64,000 bases of DNA from positions 62,001 through 126,000 of the forward strand of contig NZ_CAJYOJ010000071.1 in NCBI RefSeq assembly GCF_913776295.1, given 5' to 3'. How positions within the stretch are numbered: position 1 is the stretch's first letter; each line of letters opens with the position of its first letter. The DNA comes from an uncultured Pedobacter sp. GTDB taxonomy: Bacteria > Bacteroidota > Bacteroidia > Sphingobacteriales > Sphingobacteriaceae. The notes beneath the pieces are model-generated. The model saw only the letters and a program-made list of their open reading frames with translations, made no database searches and was not told the DNA's origin. Below are positions 33,452 through 43,581 of this stretch, piece by piece. A program made the position numbers and the translations under genes.

Positions 33452-33946
33452 TTAGTTTAGTTCAACGTCTTTTAACAAGTTAGCTACTAGAGCTTCCTGT
33501 TTGGTTTTATCATCTAACTGGGTCCGCAAAACACGTTCTGCAATTTCTAATGATAAAGTAGAAACCTGATCTTTAACCTCAGCTAAAGCTGCTTTCTTTT
33601 GGTTTTCAATCTCGATTTTTGCTTTCTCGATCAATTTAGCACCTTCAACCTGAGCCTGTTTTTTAGCATCATTTAAGATACTATCTTTTAAGGTTTTAGC
33701 TTCCTTTAAAATTTCGTCACGCTCAGCACGGGCCTGTTGCATCAAATCCTGATTCTGACTGGTTAAACGGGCCATTTCCTGTTTAGCCAACTCTGCTTTG
33801 TTTAAAGCTTCATCAATGCTTTGCTCACGCTCGTGAATTGCACCTAAAATAGGTTTCCATGCAAATTTTCTAAGTAAAATCAATAAGCAGATGAATGCTA
33901 ATGATGTCCAAAAAACCAATCCTATGCTTGGGGTTACTAATTCCAT
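33452..33946 (-). CDS. atpF: Fo ATP synthase b subunit
   Basis: This 164-residue peripheral-stalk subunit has one N-terminal membrane helix ('PSIGLVFWTSLAFICLLILL'), then a long charged coiled coil rich in Ala, Glu, Lys and Gln ('ALNKAELAKQEMARLTSQNQ'). The length and the conserved 'RKFAWKPILGAI' after the helix are typical. Confidence 0.96.
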   Translation of the reverse strand: MELVTPSIGLVFWTSLAFICLLILLRKFAWKPILGAIHEREQSIDEALNKAELAKQEMARLTSQNQDLMQQARAERDEILKEAKTLKDSILNDAKKQAQVEGAKLIEKAKIEIENQKKAALAEVKDQVSTLSLEIAERVLRTQLDDKTKQEALVANLLKDVELN

Positions 33947-34033
33947 TTTTATCTAATTTTTAAAAACAATCTTTTAATAAGGCGGGGTAAATAACCAATC
34001 GTTAAATACCCAACCTAATTTTTTCAGTGCTTA

Positions 34034-34258
<225 letters not shown>

Positions 34259-34288
34259 TTATATTAATTTGTAAAAAATAGTTTTCTA

Positions 34289-35419
34289 TTAATGATGTTC
34301 TTCTACTGCCATTCCAATAAATAAGGCAGTTAATAAGGTAAAAATAAAGGCCTGTAAAAATGCCACCAATAATTCCAATACATCCATAAACAATACGAAG
34401 GCGACTGAAACCGGGGCAATAGCCAATGTTTCGAAAATAAAGATTAAGGAAATTAAACTCAATACGATAATGTGACCAGCGGTAATGTTTGCAAACAAAC
34501 GCACCATCAAAGCGAAAGGCTTGGAAATAATACCGATCAACTCCACCGGAATCATAATCGGATATAACCAAAAAGGAACATCTGGCCTGAAAATATGTTT
34601 CCAATAATATTTGTTACCATTGATGTTAACAATAATCAAAGTACCTAAAGCCATTACAAAAGTTAGGGCGATATTACCGGTTACGTTGGCACCCCCTGGA
34701 AAAATCGGAATTAAACCGAATAAGTTGTTAAATAAGATAAAGAAAAAGGTAGTCAACAAGTAAGGCATAAACTTCGCATATTTATGACCGATGTTAGGTT
34801 TGGCAATATCATCTCTCACAAAAAGCACCACAGGCTCAATAAAAGATTGCAACCCTCTAGGTGCTTTGCCAGCGCGTTTTTTGTAAGCTCCAGCCACTGA
34901 AATAAATACAATCAGAATAACCAGAATGGCTACAAACATTGCAGCAACATTTTTGGTGATCGAGAAGTCTAAAACAGCTTTACTTGCTTCTTCGTCCACT
35001 TTACCGTCAGCAGCAACCACTTTGATATGATCCTCTTCTAAGCGATAGTTATTATATTTACCGTTATAATCGTGTTCACCATGATGAAAATTACCTGATG
35101 AGAAAACCTCTAAACCATTAGGCGTATATAAAATAACCGGAAGAGGCAATGAGGTATGTCCCCAAAGATGCCACATATGCGAATCGGCAATGTGTTCCAT
35201 AATTACCTTGGTAGGCTCGAATTTTTCTTTGCCATGACCAGCTTCTCCGTGCTCGCCGGAAACCGCCTGAGCAGACTCGGCAACAGCACTATCAACAGGT
35301 ACAACAGCGCTATCAACTTGAGCGAAAGTATCAATTTTGATAGATAAAAACGCGATTAAAAGCGTAAAAACAATAGTTAGCCTTTTAACTTTAGACACAA
35401 AAACTCGGTTACAATCCAT
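34289..35419 (-). CDS. atpB: Fo ATP synthase a subunit
   Basis: This 376-residue membrane subunit forms the proton half-channels. The C-terminal half has the family core 'ISKPFALMVRLFANITAGHI' with the essential Arg, followed by two long helices. The first 110 or so residues are an extension common in Bacteroidota: a signal-like hydrophobic stretch ('LTIVFTLLIAFLSIKIDTFA'), then a Glu/His-rich periplasmic part ('GEHGEAGHGKEKFEPTKVIM'). A shorter start is possible but would remove this extension. Confidence 0.96.
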   Translation of the reverse strand: MDCNRVFVSKVKRLTIVFTLLIAFLSIKIDTFAQVDSAVVPVDSAVAESAQAVSGEHGEAGHGKEKFEPTKVIMEHIADSHMWHLWGHTSLPLPVILYTPNGLEVFSSGNFHHGEHDYNGKYNNYRLEEDHIKVVAADGKVDEEASKAVLDFSITKNVAAMFVAILVILIVFISVAGAYKKRAGKAPRGLQSFIEPVVLFVRDDIAKPNIGHKYAKFMPYLLTTFFFILFNNLFGLIPIFPGGANVTGNIALTFVMALGTLIIVNINGNKYYWKHIFRPDVPFWLYPIMIPVELIGIISKPFALMVRLFANITAGHIIVLSLISLIFIFETLAIAPVSVAFVLFMDVLELLVAFLQAFIFTLLTALFIGMAVEEHH

Positions 35420-35433
35420 TTATTGGCAGTTTT

Positions 35434-35823
35434 TTACTTTAAATTTTGGTGGCGCAAGTTACGTAACAAACAGTAAACTTCAAAGACCGTAAACAATAAA
35501 TATAAAGAAAAAAAATTAAGCAGAAATACAGGCCCGATTCCCTTTGCTTTTATACTGTAAATCAACACAAAAGCCATACAAAAAATCATCTTCACCGCTA
35601 TCGATCCCATAATAGCCATAACACCTACTTCAGGGTCACGTTTTATACCGATATCAACCAACAGGTAAGCGATATACGTGATACCCGCCAAAAAGCCAAA
35701 CATAACCCAAAAATTGTTTACCAAAATCTGCCGATCTGGAAATACTACAGGCACAACGGCTATAATACCGATTAACAGGCCTACGAAAATGAAATAGATA
35801 CTGGTAAATTTGGCTAGAGTCAA
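35434..35823 (-). CDS. Small membrane protein in the ATP synthase cluster
   Basis: This 129-residue protein has four predicted membrane helices ('FVGLLIGIIAVVPVVF', 'VMFGFLAGITYIAYLLVDIG', 'AVKMIFCMAFVLIYSI', 'NFFSLYLLFTVFEVYCLL'). It occupies the position upstream of atpB where many bacteria have atpI, and is likely an assembly or regulatory accessory of Fo. No specific motif was recognised. It is 14 bases from atpB and clearly in the operon. Confidence 0.78.
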   Translation of the reverse strand: MTLAKFTSIYFIFVGLLIGIIAVVPVVFPDRQILVNNFWVMFGFLAGITYIAYLLVDIGIKRDPEVGVMAIMGSIAVKMIFCMAFVLIYSIKAKGIGPVFLLNFFSLYLLFTVFEVYCLLRNLRHQNLK

Positions 35824-36012
35824 TGTATAATTTCTTAGCAGATAAAAACTTGTGCAAAGATAAGGTTTTTAGCATCAAGTAACTAATGAAGAATACTTAA
35901 TTGTTATATTGTTAGCTGGTTAACTGGTTGAACTGGTTAATCGCTAACTGAAGAATTTTATTATTGACATTTGTTAACCGGCAACTGCCAACTGAAAACT
36001 GAAAACTGAAAA
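35824..36012. repeat. Word-repeat tract upstream of the atp membrane protein gene
   Basis: Reiterated 'gttaactggtt', 'aactggttaa' and 'aactgaaaactgaaaact' words lie between two genes of the same operon. Complementary words appear near 61030-61080. Confidence 0.55.
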
Positions 36013-36237
36013 CTAACCCCTGGTAACCTGCCTGATTGCCTGATAAAGTGCAATCCCAACACCTGCCAGGGCAAAGGCTGCAGTAATTAAATTGGTTTTG
36101 CTGTTTCGGTGTTCATCAATTTTGTAACCTATAAAGGTAAGCAGGCCTATGGTGGCGATCATCTGGAAACCAATGGCAGAATACTTGGCTGCTGCATTCA
36201 CCTTTTTCTTTGTGTCTTCTTCTTGCGGATTTTCCAT
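36013..36237 (-). CDS. AtpZ/AtpI family protein
   Basis: This 74-residue protein has a charged N-terminus and two membrane helices. 'YSAIGFQMIATIGLLTFIGY' and the following 'KIDEHRNSKTNLITAAFALA' match the AtpZ/AtpI family, whose members help c-ring assembly or carry divalent cations for the ATP synthase. It is probably the first gene of the operon. A 190-base gap to the next gene contains word repeats, so a second promoter is possible. Confidence 0.85.
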   Translation of the reverse strand: MENPQEEDTKKKVNAAAKYSAIGFQMIATIGLLTFIGYKIDEHRNSKTNLITAAFALAGVGIALYQAIRQVTRG

Positions 36238-36346
36238 TTTTTAATGCAATAATTAAATTAACTTTGAATAATTAAAATTTGTTGCCAGATAAAATATTTT
36301 TCTATATATATTGTTTATTATACATTACTTAAGAGATTTATCATAC

Positions 36347-39109
36347 TTGAAAAATTACGCTAACAAAAACTTAAATCCCTTCTTCATCCTCATCAGTATT
36401 TTTATTTATGGCTGTGTTGCAAATAAAGATACTGCGGTAGATCGTAGGTTTCAGAACTTAACCGCAAAATACAATTATATTTATAACGCCAATGTTTTAC
36501 TAAGCGAATACAATGAGAGTTTGCTGCAAAGTTATGCAGACAATTACGAAAAGATCCTACCGGTTTACCTTGATCCTGAGCCACAGATCAATTTAGTACT
36601 CACACCCGGGGCTGCCAATAAACAGCTTGATGAGGTAATTACCAAAGGACAAACCATTATCAACGATAAAAGTTTCAGTAACTATATTGACGATGCCTAC
36701 ATGCTTTTGGGTAAGGCGAATTACCTTAAAGGCAATTATTTTATCGCATCAGAATACTTTGATTATACGGCTAAAACGTATAACAACGACCTGAATACCT
36801 TTATTATGGCCATGAACTGGAAAGCACGTAGCCAAATGGAACTCAACAATATGGTACCGGCCGATAAAATTATTGATACCATGCTGCGCGCTTCTGATCA
36901 ATTGAAAAAAGACCTGGCTGAACCTTTGGCTACAGCTGCTCAGATGCGTATTTATCAAAAACGATATAAAGAGGCCATCCTGTTTTTAGAATCGGCCATT
37001 GCTTTACCTGCAGAAAAACAGCTGCGCATCCGTTGGCGTTTTATATTGGCACAGTTACAGGAAAAAGAGAAAAATATCCAGGATGCTTATAACAATTTCA
37101 CCAAAGTTGAAAAAAGCAATGCACCTTTTGAGATGTATTTTCATGCCAATTTAAACAGGATTAAACTAAGGGCCTTGTTAAATGGAGAAAAACTTAATAA
37201 GGAACAACAAGTTTTGGCTTTATTGAAAGATGATAAAAATACTGATTATACTGATCAGATTTATTACCAGGTTGGAGAACTTTTCTCTGCCGAGGGAAAC
37301 TTTGTAAAGGCAGAAGAGAACTACTATAAGTCGGTTTTAAAAAGCACCAGAAACCAAACGCAAAAAGCCTTATCTTATTTAAGAATTGCCGATTTAAACT
37401 TTAAGGAGTTTAACAACTATATTAAAGCAAAACTGTACTATGACAGTACTGTGATGATATTGCCCAAAAACTTTCCTGATTACGATAATATTCTTAAAAA
37501 GGCAGATAACCTGCAATATTTGACCGACAGGTATACCATTATTGCCAAAGAAGATACGGCCCAGGCCATCGCCAAACTTCCGGCTGCTGAGCGTGAGGCT
37601 AAGGTTAAAGCTTATTTAACACCCAAGGTTGAAGTGGCTAATACCGGTGGTGTAATGAAAAACCAATTTTTAAATGATCCGGATTTTCCGAACAGAAGTT
37701 TAAATACGACAAACAATATCGCCGGCAACACCTTTTATTTTGATAATAATGCAGCAGTTAGCAATGGCTTTGGCGATTTTAAAAAACGATGGGGAACCAG
37801 ACAGTTGGAGGATAACTGGCGCCAGAGCATACGCTCATCTGCACAGGAAACCAACCAGGTTTTGGCCGGAGGAAAAGTAGCTACAGAAATTATACCTGCC
37901 AATGGACAAACCGACCCAACGGCTGCAGACCAGACTTCCGTTGAAAAACAGTTTTTGGATGCTTTACCCACCACGCCAGCACTATTGGCCGCATCTGATC
38001 AGAAAATTATTGATGCATATTTCGAAATCGCGAGCTTTTACCAGCAAGAACTGAATGATAAGCCGGAAGCAAATAAAATATATTCAGAACTGATCAAAAG
38101 ATATCCGGATAATAACCATTTGGTTGCCATTTACTACAGTTTATACCTGAATTATAAAGGCATTGACGAAGTAAAATCTGACCAGTATAAGCAATTGGTG
38201 CTGACCAGATTTCCCGAATCTAATTTCGCAAAAAATATTTTAGATCCATCGTACTCTGCCAAGCAAACACAGATGGAAAATATGGCCATCAACAATTACA
38301 ATTTAACTTTTGATGCTTATGTAAAAAAAGATTACGCCAGCGTGGTGAAACAGGCTGACGATAATATCAAGGCTTCTCCCGAAAGTGATCTGGCGCCGCA
38401 GTATGCTTACTTAAAAGCCATCGCTGTTGGACGTACAGCAAAAGTTGATCCGCTACTTACCGAATTTAATCTGATTACCGAGCGCTATCCCAATGATAAA
38501 ATTATTACCCCTTTGGTACGTGATCACTTAAAATACATCGAGGCTAACCTCAACGAATTTAAACAGCGCCCGGTAGCCCTTGTTGATTTTGATGCAAACG
38601 CGCCTCGTTTTGTAAGTCAGTCCGCAACCGTTGCCGTTCCAACAAAACCGCTACCAGTTGAAACTCCGGTAGCAAAAAACGCTGAACCAACTCCGGTAGT
38701 AAAACCGATTGAGATTAAACCAGTTGATCCAACCAAACCTGTTAGTGTTTTTAGTAGGGCAAAATCAGAAGAGTATTATTACGTAATAGATGTAGCCGAT
38801 GCCACTTTAACCTTAAGTTCATCACGTTTCGGGATCGGTCAGTTTAACCGCGGAAATTACCCCGACAATGATCTGGAACATAAACTGGTAGAGTTGGATA
38901 ACGATCAGTTGATTTACATTACCAGCTTTATCGATCTTGAGGATGCAAAACTTTATGAATCGAGCATTGTTGGTCAGTTAAAGAACATTATGAAGGTTCC
39001 CGCCAACCTGTATAAAGGCTTTATCATCAGTAAAGAAAATTTTGAAAAACTGACAGACAGGGCAAGGATAAATGAATATCTTGAGTTTTTAAAAGACAAT
39101 TACAAATAA
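36347..39109 (+). CDS. sprE: T9SS periplasmic lipoprotein SprE/PorW
   Basis: This is a TPR-rich lipoprotein required for type IX secretion and gliding in Bacteroidota. The N-terminus 'FFILISIFIYGCVANKD' has a lipobox Cys. 'DRRFQNLTAKYNYIYNANVL' and the following helical repeats, e.g. 'AYMLLGKANYLKGNYFIASE', match SprE/PorW. A Pro-rich linker at about 780-820 precedes a C-terminal domain ('YYYVIDVADATLTLSSSRFG'). No ATG precedes the lipobox: TTG at 36347 or at 36311 must be used, and I prefer 36347. It lies about 9 kb from gldKLMN, on the opposite strand. Length of about 920 residues is normal. Confidence 0.88.
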   Translation: MKNYANKNLNPFFILISIFIYGCVANKDTAVDRRFQNLTAKYNYIYNANVLLSEYNESLLQSYADNYEKILPVYLDPEPQINLVLTPGAANKQLDEVITKGQTIINDKSFSNYIDDAYMLLGKANYLKGNYFIASEYFDYTAKTYNNDLNTFIMAMNWKARSQMELNNMVPADKIIDTMLRASDQLKKDLAEPLATAAQMRIYQKRYKEAILFLESAIALPAEKQLRIRWRFILAQLQEKEKNIQDAYNNFTKVEKSNAPFEMYFHANLNRIKLRALLNGEKLNKEQQVLALLKDDKNTDYTDQIYYQVGELFSAEGNFVKAEENYYKSVLKSTRNQTQKALSYLRIADLNFKEFNNYIKAKLYYDSTVMILPKNFPDYDNILKKADNLQYLTDRYTIIAKEDTAQAIAKLPAAEREAKVKAYLTPKVEVANTGGVMKNQFLNDPDFPNRSLNTTNNIAGNTFYFDNNAAVSNGFGDFKKRWGTRQLEDNWRQSIRSSAQETNQVLAGGKVATEIIPANGQTDPTAADQTSVEKQFLDALPTTPALLAASDQKIIDAYFEIASFYQQELNDKPEANKIYSELIKRYPDNNHLVAIYYSLYLNYKGIDEVKSDQYKQLVLTRFPESNFAKNILDPSYSAKQTQMENMAINNYNLTFDAYVKKDYASVVKQADDNIKASPESDLAPQYAYLKAIAVGRTAKVDPLLTEFNLITERYPNDKIITPLVRDHLKYIEANLNEFKQRPVALVDFDANAPRFVSQSATVAVPTKPLPVETPVAKNAEPTPVVKPIEIKPVDPTKPVSVFSRAKSEEYYYVIDVADATLTLSSSRFGIGQFNRGNYPDNDLEHKLVELDNDQLIYITSFIDLEDAKLYESSIVGQLKNIMKVPANLYKGFIISKENFEKLTDRARINEYLEFLKDNYK

Positions 39110-39163
39110 GCGAAGGTAAAGGGCTAACGCTTAAAGCGAAAGGACCAAAGCCCGACCTTCAAT

Positions 39164-39191
39164 TTGATTCTATAAAAAATTAATAAATTTG
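39164..39191 (+). promoter_or_regulatory. Promoter of the class A PBP gene
   Basis: TTG (39164-39166), 17-base spacer, TAAATTTG (39184-39191), about 46 bases before the ATG. Confidence 0.6.
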
Positions 39192-39237
39192 CATCCAAAA
39201 TCGCCTATCCCGGTGTTTTGGAAAATAATAACACAAA

Positions 39238-41457
39238 ATGAACAAATCCCTTTCTCCACAGGATACAAAAAGATACAGTTTACTCATTTGGAAATTATTG
39301 ATTGGTGGAATTGCCCTCTTTGCTATTTTTATTTCGATGATTGGATTGGGGCTATTTGGTGCCCTGCCCTCTTTCAGGGATATTGAGCATCCAAAAAGTA
39401 ATCAGGCATCAGAAATTATTGCCGAAGATGGCCGCCCGTTAGGTACTTACTTTGTTCAAAACAGATCGAATGTTACTTACAAAGATATTTCTGAAAATGT
39501 AATCAACGGATTAATTGCAACAGAAGATACCCGGTTTAAAGAACATTCAGGCATAGATTTTAAACGCACATTTTCCATAATCGGTTATAATTTGATCGGT
39601 AAAAAACAAGGTGCCAGTACCATTACCCAACAATTGGCTAAAAATCTCTTTCCACGCGAATCGAACCTTAATTTTTTCTCGCTGGTATTAACCAAGTTTA
39701 AAGAGTGGATTGTTGCTGTTAAACTGGAGCGCAACTATACCAAGGAAGAAATTATTACCATGTATTTAAATACAGTAGATTTTGGTAACCAGGCTTATGG
39801 GATAAAATCTGCAGCAAGGGTTTATTTCAATACTACCCCGGACAAATTGAATTTAACACAGGCTGCAACCCTGGTGGGTATGCAAAAAGGCATTACCATG
39901 TATTCGCCAACCCGTCATCCAGAGCGATCCAGGGAACGTAGAAATACAGTTATGGCCTTAATGGTTAAAGCTGATCTTTTAAGCCAATCAGAATTTGATG
40001 AACAAAAAGAGAAACCTTTAAACCTGCATTTCAATGCCGCAACTGTTAACGATGGCATTGCACCTTACTTCCGTTCGGTATTAAAAAATGATATCAAAAA
40101 CATTTTCCAGGAGCAATCCATTACCAAACCCGATGGCACGCCATATGATTTAGACCGTGATGGTTTAAAAATCTATACCACCTTGAATTATGATATGCAG
40201 GTATATGCTGAGGAAGCACAAAAAGAATATATGAAGGTGCTACAGGCACAATTTATTGCCAGCTGGAAAGGCAGAAACCCATTTAAGGATAAAGCTTTGC
40301 AGATCGAACAGGGAATTAAACGGTCTGACCGTTATAAATCGTTAAAACTGGAAGGTAAATCGGATGAAGAAATTAAAGATGATTTCAACACCAAAACGGA
40401 AATGACCATTTTTACCTGGAAGGGCAATATCGATACGGTAATGAAACCGATCGATTCGGTACGTTATTACAAAATGCTGTTACGGAATGCCATGATGACA
40501 ATGGATCCGACCAATGGACACGTAAAAGCATGGGTTGGCGGGATTAATTACGAGCACTTTAAATACGACCAGGTTAAGATGGGAACCCGCCAGGTCGGTT
40601 CAACAGCAAAACCATTTACCTATGCAGTAGCCATCGAAAATGGTTATTCGCCTTGTTATACGGTACCCAACGTTCCGGTAACGATTGAAGGTTATGGTGA
40701 ACCATGGACACCAAGAAACTCTGGCAAACCACTACCCGGCAGCATTACTTTGCAAAAAGCATTGGCTTACTCACAAAACTTTGTTACGGCCTATCTAATG
40801 AAACAGGTTGGCCCTGTGGCCGTATCTACGCTGGCGACAAAAATGGGCATTCCTAATGTTCCGGCATTTCCATCCATTTGTTTGGGCACTTTCGATTCTT
40901 CTGTTTATAACATGGTGGGTGCATATGGTGCTTTTGCCAATAAAGGAATTTATACCAAACCCATTTATCTATTGAGGATTGAAGACAAAAATGGAGTAGT
41001 ATTATTTTCTCAAAAGGAAATACCGAAACCGATTATGAGTGAGGAAGTGGCGTATGTAATGACCCGGATGCTTAAAGGCGTGGTGACCAATGGAACAGGA
41101 TCGAGATTAAATTATAAATATAAAGTGAATGCACCAATCGGAGCGAAAACCGGTACTACCCAAAATAACTCCGATGGTTGGTTTATGGCGATTACTCCAC
41201 AATTGGTAACCGGAATCTGGACAGGTTGTGAAGACAGGGCTTTCCACTTTATCAGTACCAACCAAGGTGAGGGGGCGAATACAGCACTCCCTATCTTTGC
41301 AGGATTTATTAAAAGGGTATATGCCAATCCGGCCTTAAAAATCAGTCATGCTGATTTTGAGGCACCAAAATCTGGCGTTTCGATTACTTATGATTGTAAC
41401 CAATACCAGCAACAGGAAGAAGCTACAACTGAACTGGACGAGAAGCTGGGATTTTAA
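39238..41457 (+). CDS. Class A penicillin-binding protein (PBP1A-like)
   Basis: This is a 739-residue bifunctional peptidoglycan synthase with a short cytoplasmic N-terminus and one membrane helix (residues about 18-40). The GT51 transglycosylase domain follows, with 'ATEDTRFKEHSGIDFKRTF' (catalytic Glu) and 'GASTITQQLAKNLF'. The transpeptidase domain has 'RQVGSTAKPFTYAVAI' (active-site S-x-x-K), 'YSQN' (S-x-N) and 'GAKTGTTQNNSDGW' (KTG). All motifs are intact. It acts at the periplasmic face of the inner membrane in polymerising and crosslinking the cell wall. Confidence 0.95.
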   Translation: MNKSLSPQDTKRYSLLIWKLLIGGIALFAIFISMIGLGLFGALPSFRDIEHPKSNQASEIIAEDGRPLGTYFVQNRSNVTYKDISENVINGLIATEDTRFKEHSGIDFKRTFSIIGYNLIGKKQGASTITQQLAKNLFPRESNLNFFSLVLTKFKEWIVAVKLERNYTKEEIITMYLNTVDFGNQAYGIKSAARVYFNTTPDKLNLTQAATLVGMQKGITMYSPTRHPERSRERRNTVMALMVKADLLSQSEFDEQKEKPLNLHFNAATVNDGIAPYFRSVLKNDIKNIFQEQSITKPDGTPYDLDRDGLKIYTTLNYDMQVYAEEAQKEYMKVLQAQFIASWKGRNPFKDKALQIEQGIKRSDRYKSLKLEGKSDEEIKDDFNTKTEMTIFTWKGNIDTVMKPIDSVRYYKMLLRNAMMTMDPTNGHVKAWVGGINYEHFKYDQVKMGTRQVGSTAKPFTYAVAIENGYSPCYTVPNVPVTIEGYGEPWTPRNSGKPLPGSITLQKALAYSQNFVTAYLMKQVGPVAVSTLATKMGIPNVPAFPSICLGTFDSSVYNMVGAYGAFANKGIYTKPIYLLRIEDKNGVVLFSQKEIPKPIMSEEVAYVMTRMLKGVVTNGTGSRLNYKYKVNAPIGAKTGTTQNNSDGWFMAITPQLVTGIWTGCEDRAFHFISTNQGEGANTALPIFAGFIKRVYANPALKISHADFEAPKSGVSITYDCNQYQQQEEATTELDEKLGF

Positions 41458-41580
41458 CCATCAACTCCCGCGTGAAGGATAGCAGTGGACATGCTTTTGC
41501 TGCAAAGTTGAGCATAGCAAAACGCAGCAAAAGATTGTAACGGATAGCCTTATCCCAACCCCAGAACTTGGGGATTGGGG
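41458..41580. repeat. Intergenic repeat-like block
   Basis: The sequence 'cgtgaaggatagcagtgga' and later 'ttgtaacggatagc' resembles dispersed intergenic repeats I associate with Sphingobacteriaceae genomes; no second copy lies in this window. It contains complementary 'cttttgctgc/gcagcaaaag' arms forming a hairpin (41492-41535). Confidence 0.45.
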
Positions 41581-41640
41581 TACGCCTAAATCACACATAT
41601 ACTAATCGGATTATTAAATTAAATTTCCGCTCCCGAATCC

Positions 41641-41648
41641 TATTTTTG
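41641..41648 (+). promoter_or_regulatory. -7 box of uvrC, nearly leaderless
   Basis: TATTTTTG ends five bases before the uvrC ATG. A TTG at -33 is not evident, so support rests on the -7 box and its repeated placement in this genome. Confidence 0.45.
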
Positions 41649-41653
41649 TAACC

Positions 41654-43456
41654 ATGAGCAGTTTCGACCATAAAACAGCATTAACCGCAATTCCGCATAA
41701 ACCCGGCGTGTACCAGTATTGGGATGCCGATGGAAAGCTCATGTACATTGGTAAAGCAAAAGACCTGCGTAACCGCGTAGGTTCTTATTTCAACAGTGAC
41801 AGAAACCAGTTTAATGGCAAAACGAGGGTATTGGTATCCAAAATACGAAAAATCACCTTTACTATTGTAGATACAGAGATTGATGCCTGGCTATTGGAAA
41901 ACAGCCTGATCAAAAAGCATCAGCCCAAATTCAACATCAATTTAAAGGACGATAAAACTTACCCGTGGATTATTGTAAAAAATGAAAATTTTCCGCGCAT
42001 TTACTGGACACGTAAAGTGATAAAAGATGGCTCTACCTATTTTGGCCCTTATGGCTCTATCGGTATGATGCATACCATTTTGGATCTGATCAAAGAAACC
42101 TACCCTTTACGCACCTGTAATTTACCCCTGACCGAAAAAAATATAGATGAAGGCAAATTTAAGGTCTGCCTCGAATATCAGATCGGCAATTGTAAAGGCC
42201 CCTGCCAGAACTACCAGACCGAAGCCGATTACGATAAAAATATTGGCGAGATCAAGGAAATTCTCAATGGTAAAATCGGAAATGTCATCCGCGATGTTAA
42301 AGGTGTCATTAAATCGGCATCAGAAAACCTGAACTTCGAACTCGCCCATCAATACGCAAGGCGATTAGAAGTACTGGAAAAATACCAGAGCAAATCGACT
42401 GTGGTAAACAGTGCGATTACGAATGTGGATGTGGTGAGTATTGCTTCAGACGAGCGTTATGCTTTTGTGAACTACTTAAAAGTGATGAACGGAACCATTA
42501 TCCAAACGCAGACTATTGAGGTGAAAAAGCAGCTGGATGAAAGCGATGATGAGATTTTAACCTTGGCGATGCTGGAATTTAGAACCAAATTCAACAGCTC
42601 ATCAAAAGAAATCATCGTCCCATTTGAGCTTTCACTTGAAGACGAAAGTCTAAAATTCACCGTCCCAAAACTGGGTGAAAAGAAGAAGCTTTTAGAACTT
42701 TCACAAAAGAATGTATTGTTTTTCAAAAAGGAGAAACTCAATCAGTACGAAATGTTAAATCCCGATTTACGCACCGATCGGATTTTGACCACCATGCAAA
42801 AAGATCTGCGCTTAACGCAGCTTCCAAAACACATCGAATGTTTTGATAACTCCAATTTTCAGGGGAAATATCCGGTTTCGGCAATTGTAGTGTTTAAAGA
42901 TGCCAAACCATCCAAAAAAGACTACCGCCATTTTAATGTGAAAACGGTTGAAGGTCCCAATGATTTTGCGACCATGGAAGAAGCTGTTTTCCGTCGGTAT
43001 AGAAGGATGTTAGATGAAAACCAGTCTTTACCTCAGCTGATCATTATTGATGGCGGTAAAGGGCAGCTTTCGTCAGCTGTGAAAAGCTTAAAATTATTGG
43101 GAATAGAGAACAAGGTAACGGTTATCGGTATTGCCAAGCGATTAGAAGAATTGTTCTATCCCGGTGATTCCTTTCCGCTATATTTAGACAAGAAATCAGA
43201 AACCTTAAAAGTAATACAGCAACTGCGTGATGAGGCGCACCGTTTCGGCATTACTTTTCACCGCAAAAAACGCGATCAGGGCACACTTAAAACCGAGCTT
43301 GAACAGATTGAAGGTATTGGAAAAACAACTGCAGACAAGCTGTTAACGCATTTTAAATCGGTTAAAAAAATTAAAGATGCCACAGAAAAAGAACTTGCAG
43401 ATGTACTGAATAAAAAACAGATAGTTTCCCTGCTTGCACATTTCAAAGAAGTGTAA
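41654..43456 (+). CDS. uvrC: Excinuclease ABC subunit C
   Basis: This 600-residue nuclease makes both incisions in nucleotide excision repair after UvrA/UvrB damage recognition. Domains in order are: N-terminal GIY-YIG ('GVYQYWDADGKLMYIGKAKD', residues 18-95), a UVR region near 205-240, a central RNase H-like endonuclease ('IECFDNSNFQGKYPVSAIVV', then 'LIIIDGGKGQLSSAVKSLK'), and a C-terminal tandem helix-hairpin-helix ('LEQIEGIGKTTADKLLTHFK'). All parts are present. A TATTTTTG -7 box immediately precedes the ATG. Confidence 0.97.
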   Translation: MSSFDHKTALTAIPHKPGVYQYWDADGKLMYIGKAKDLRNRVGSYFNSDRNQFNGKTRVLVSKIRKITFTIVDTEIDAWLLENSLIKKHQPKFNINLKDDKTYPWIIVKNENFPRIYWTRKVIKDGSTYFGPYGSIGMMHTILDLIKETYPLRTCNLPLTEKNIDEGKFKVCLEYQIGNCKGPCQNYQTEADYDKNIGEIKEILNGKIGNVIRDVKGVIKSASENLNFELAHQYARRLEVLEKYQSKSTVVNSAITNVDVVSIASDERYAFVNYLKVMNGTIIQTQTIEVKKQLDESDDEILTLAMLEFRTKFNSSSKEIIVPFELSLEDESLKFTVPKLGEKKKLLELSQKNVLFFKKEKLNQYEMLNPDLRTDRILTTMQKDLRLTQLPKHIECFDNSNFQGKYPVSAIVVFKDAKPSKKDYRHFNVKTVEGPNDFATMEEAVFRRYRRMLDENQSLPQLIIIDGGKGQLSSAVKSLKLLGIENKVTVIGIAKRLEELFYPGDSFPLYLDKKSETLKVIQQLRDEAHRFGITFHRKKRDQGTLKTELEQIEGIGKTTADKLLTHFKSVKKIKDATEKELADVLNKKQIVSLLAHFKEV

Positions 43457-43581
43457 ATCCGTTACTAAAACAGATGCACCTGTAATAAATATTAACACTT
43501 TGTTAATCTTGACTGCATCATACTCAAATCCCTTTTTCTTAATTTGGGGCAGTTAATACGCCATAAAACATCCCTATTTTC

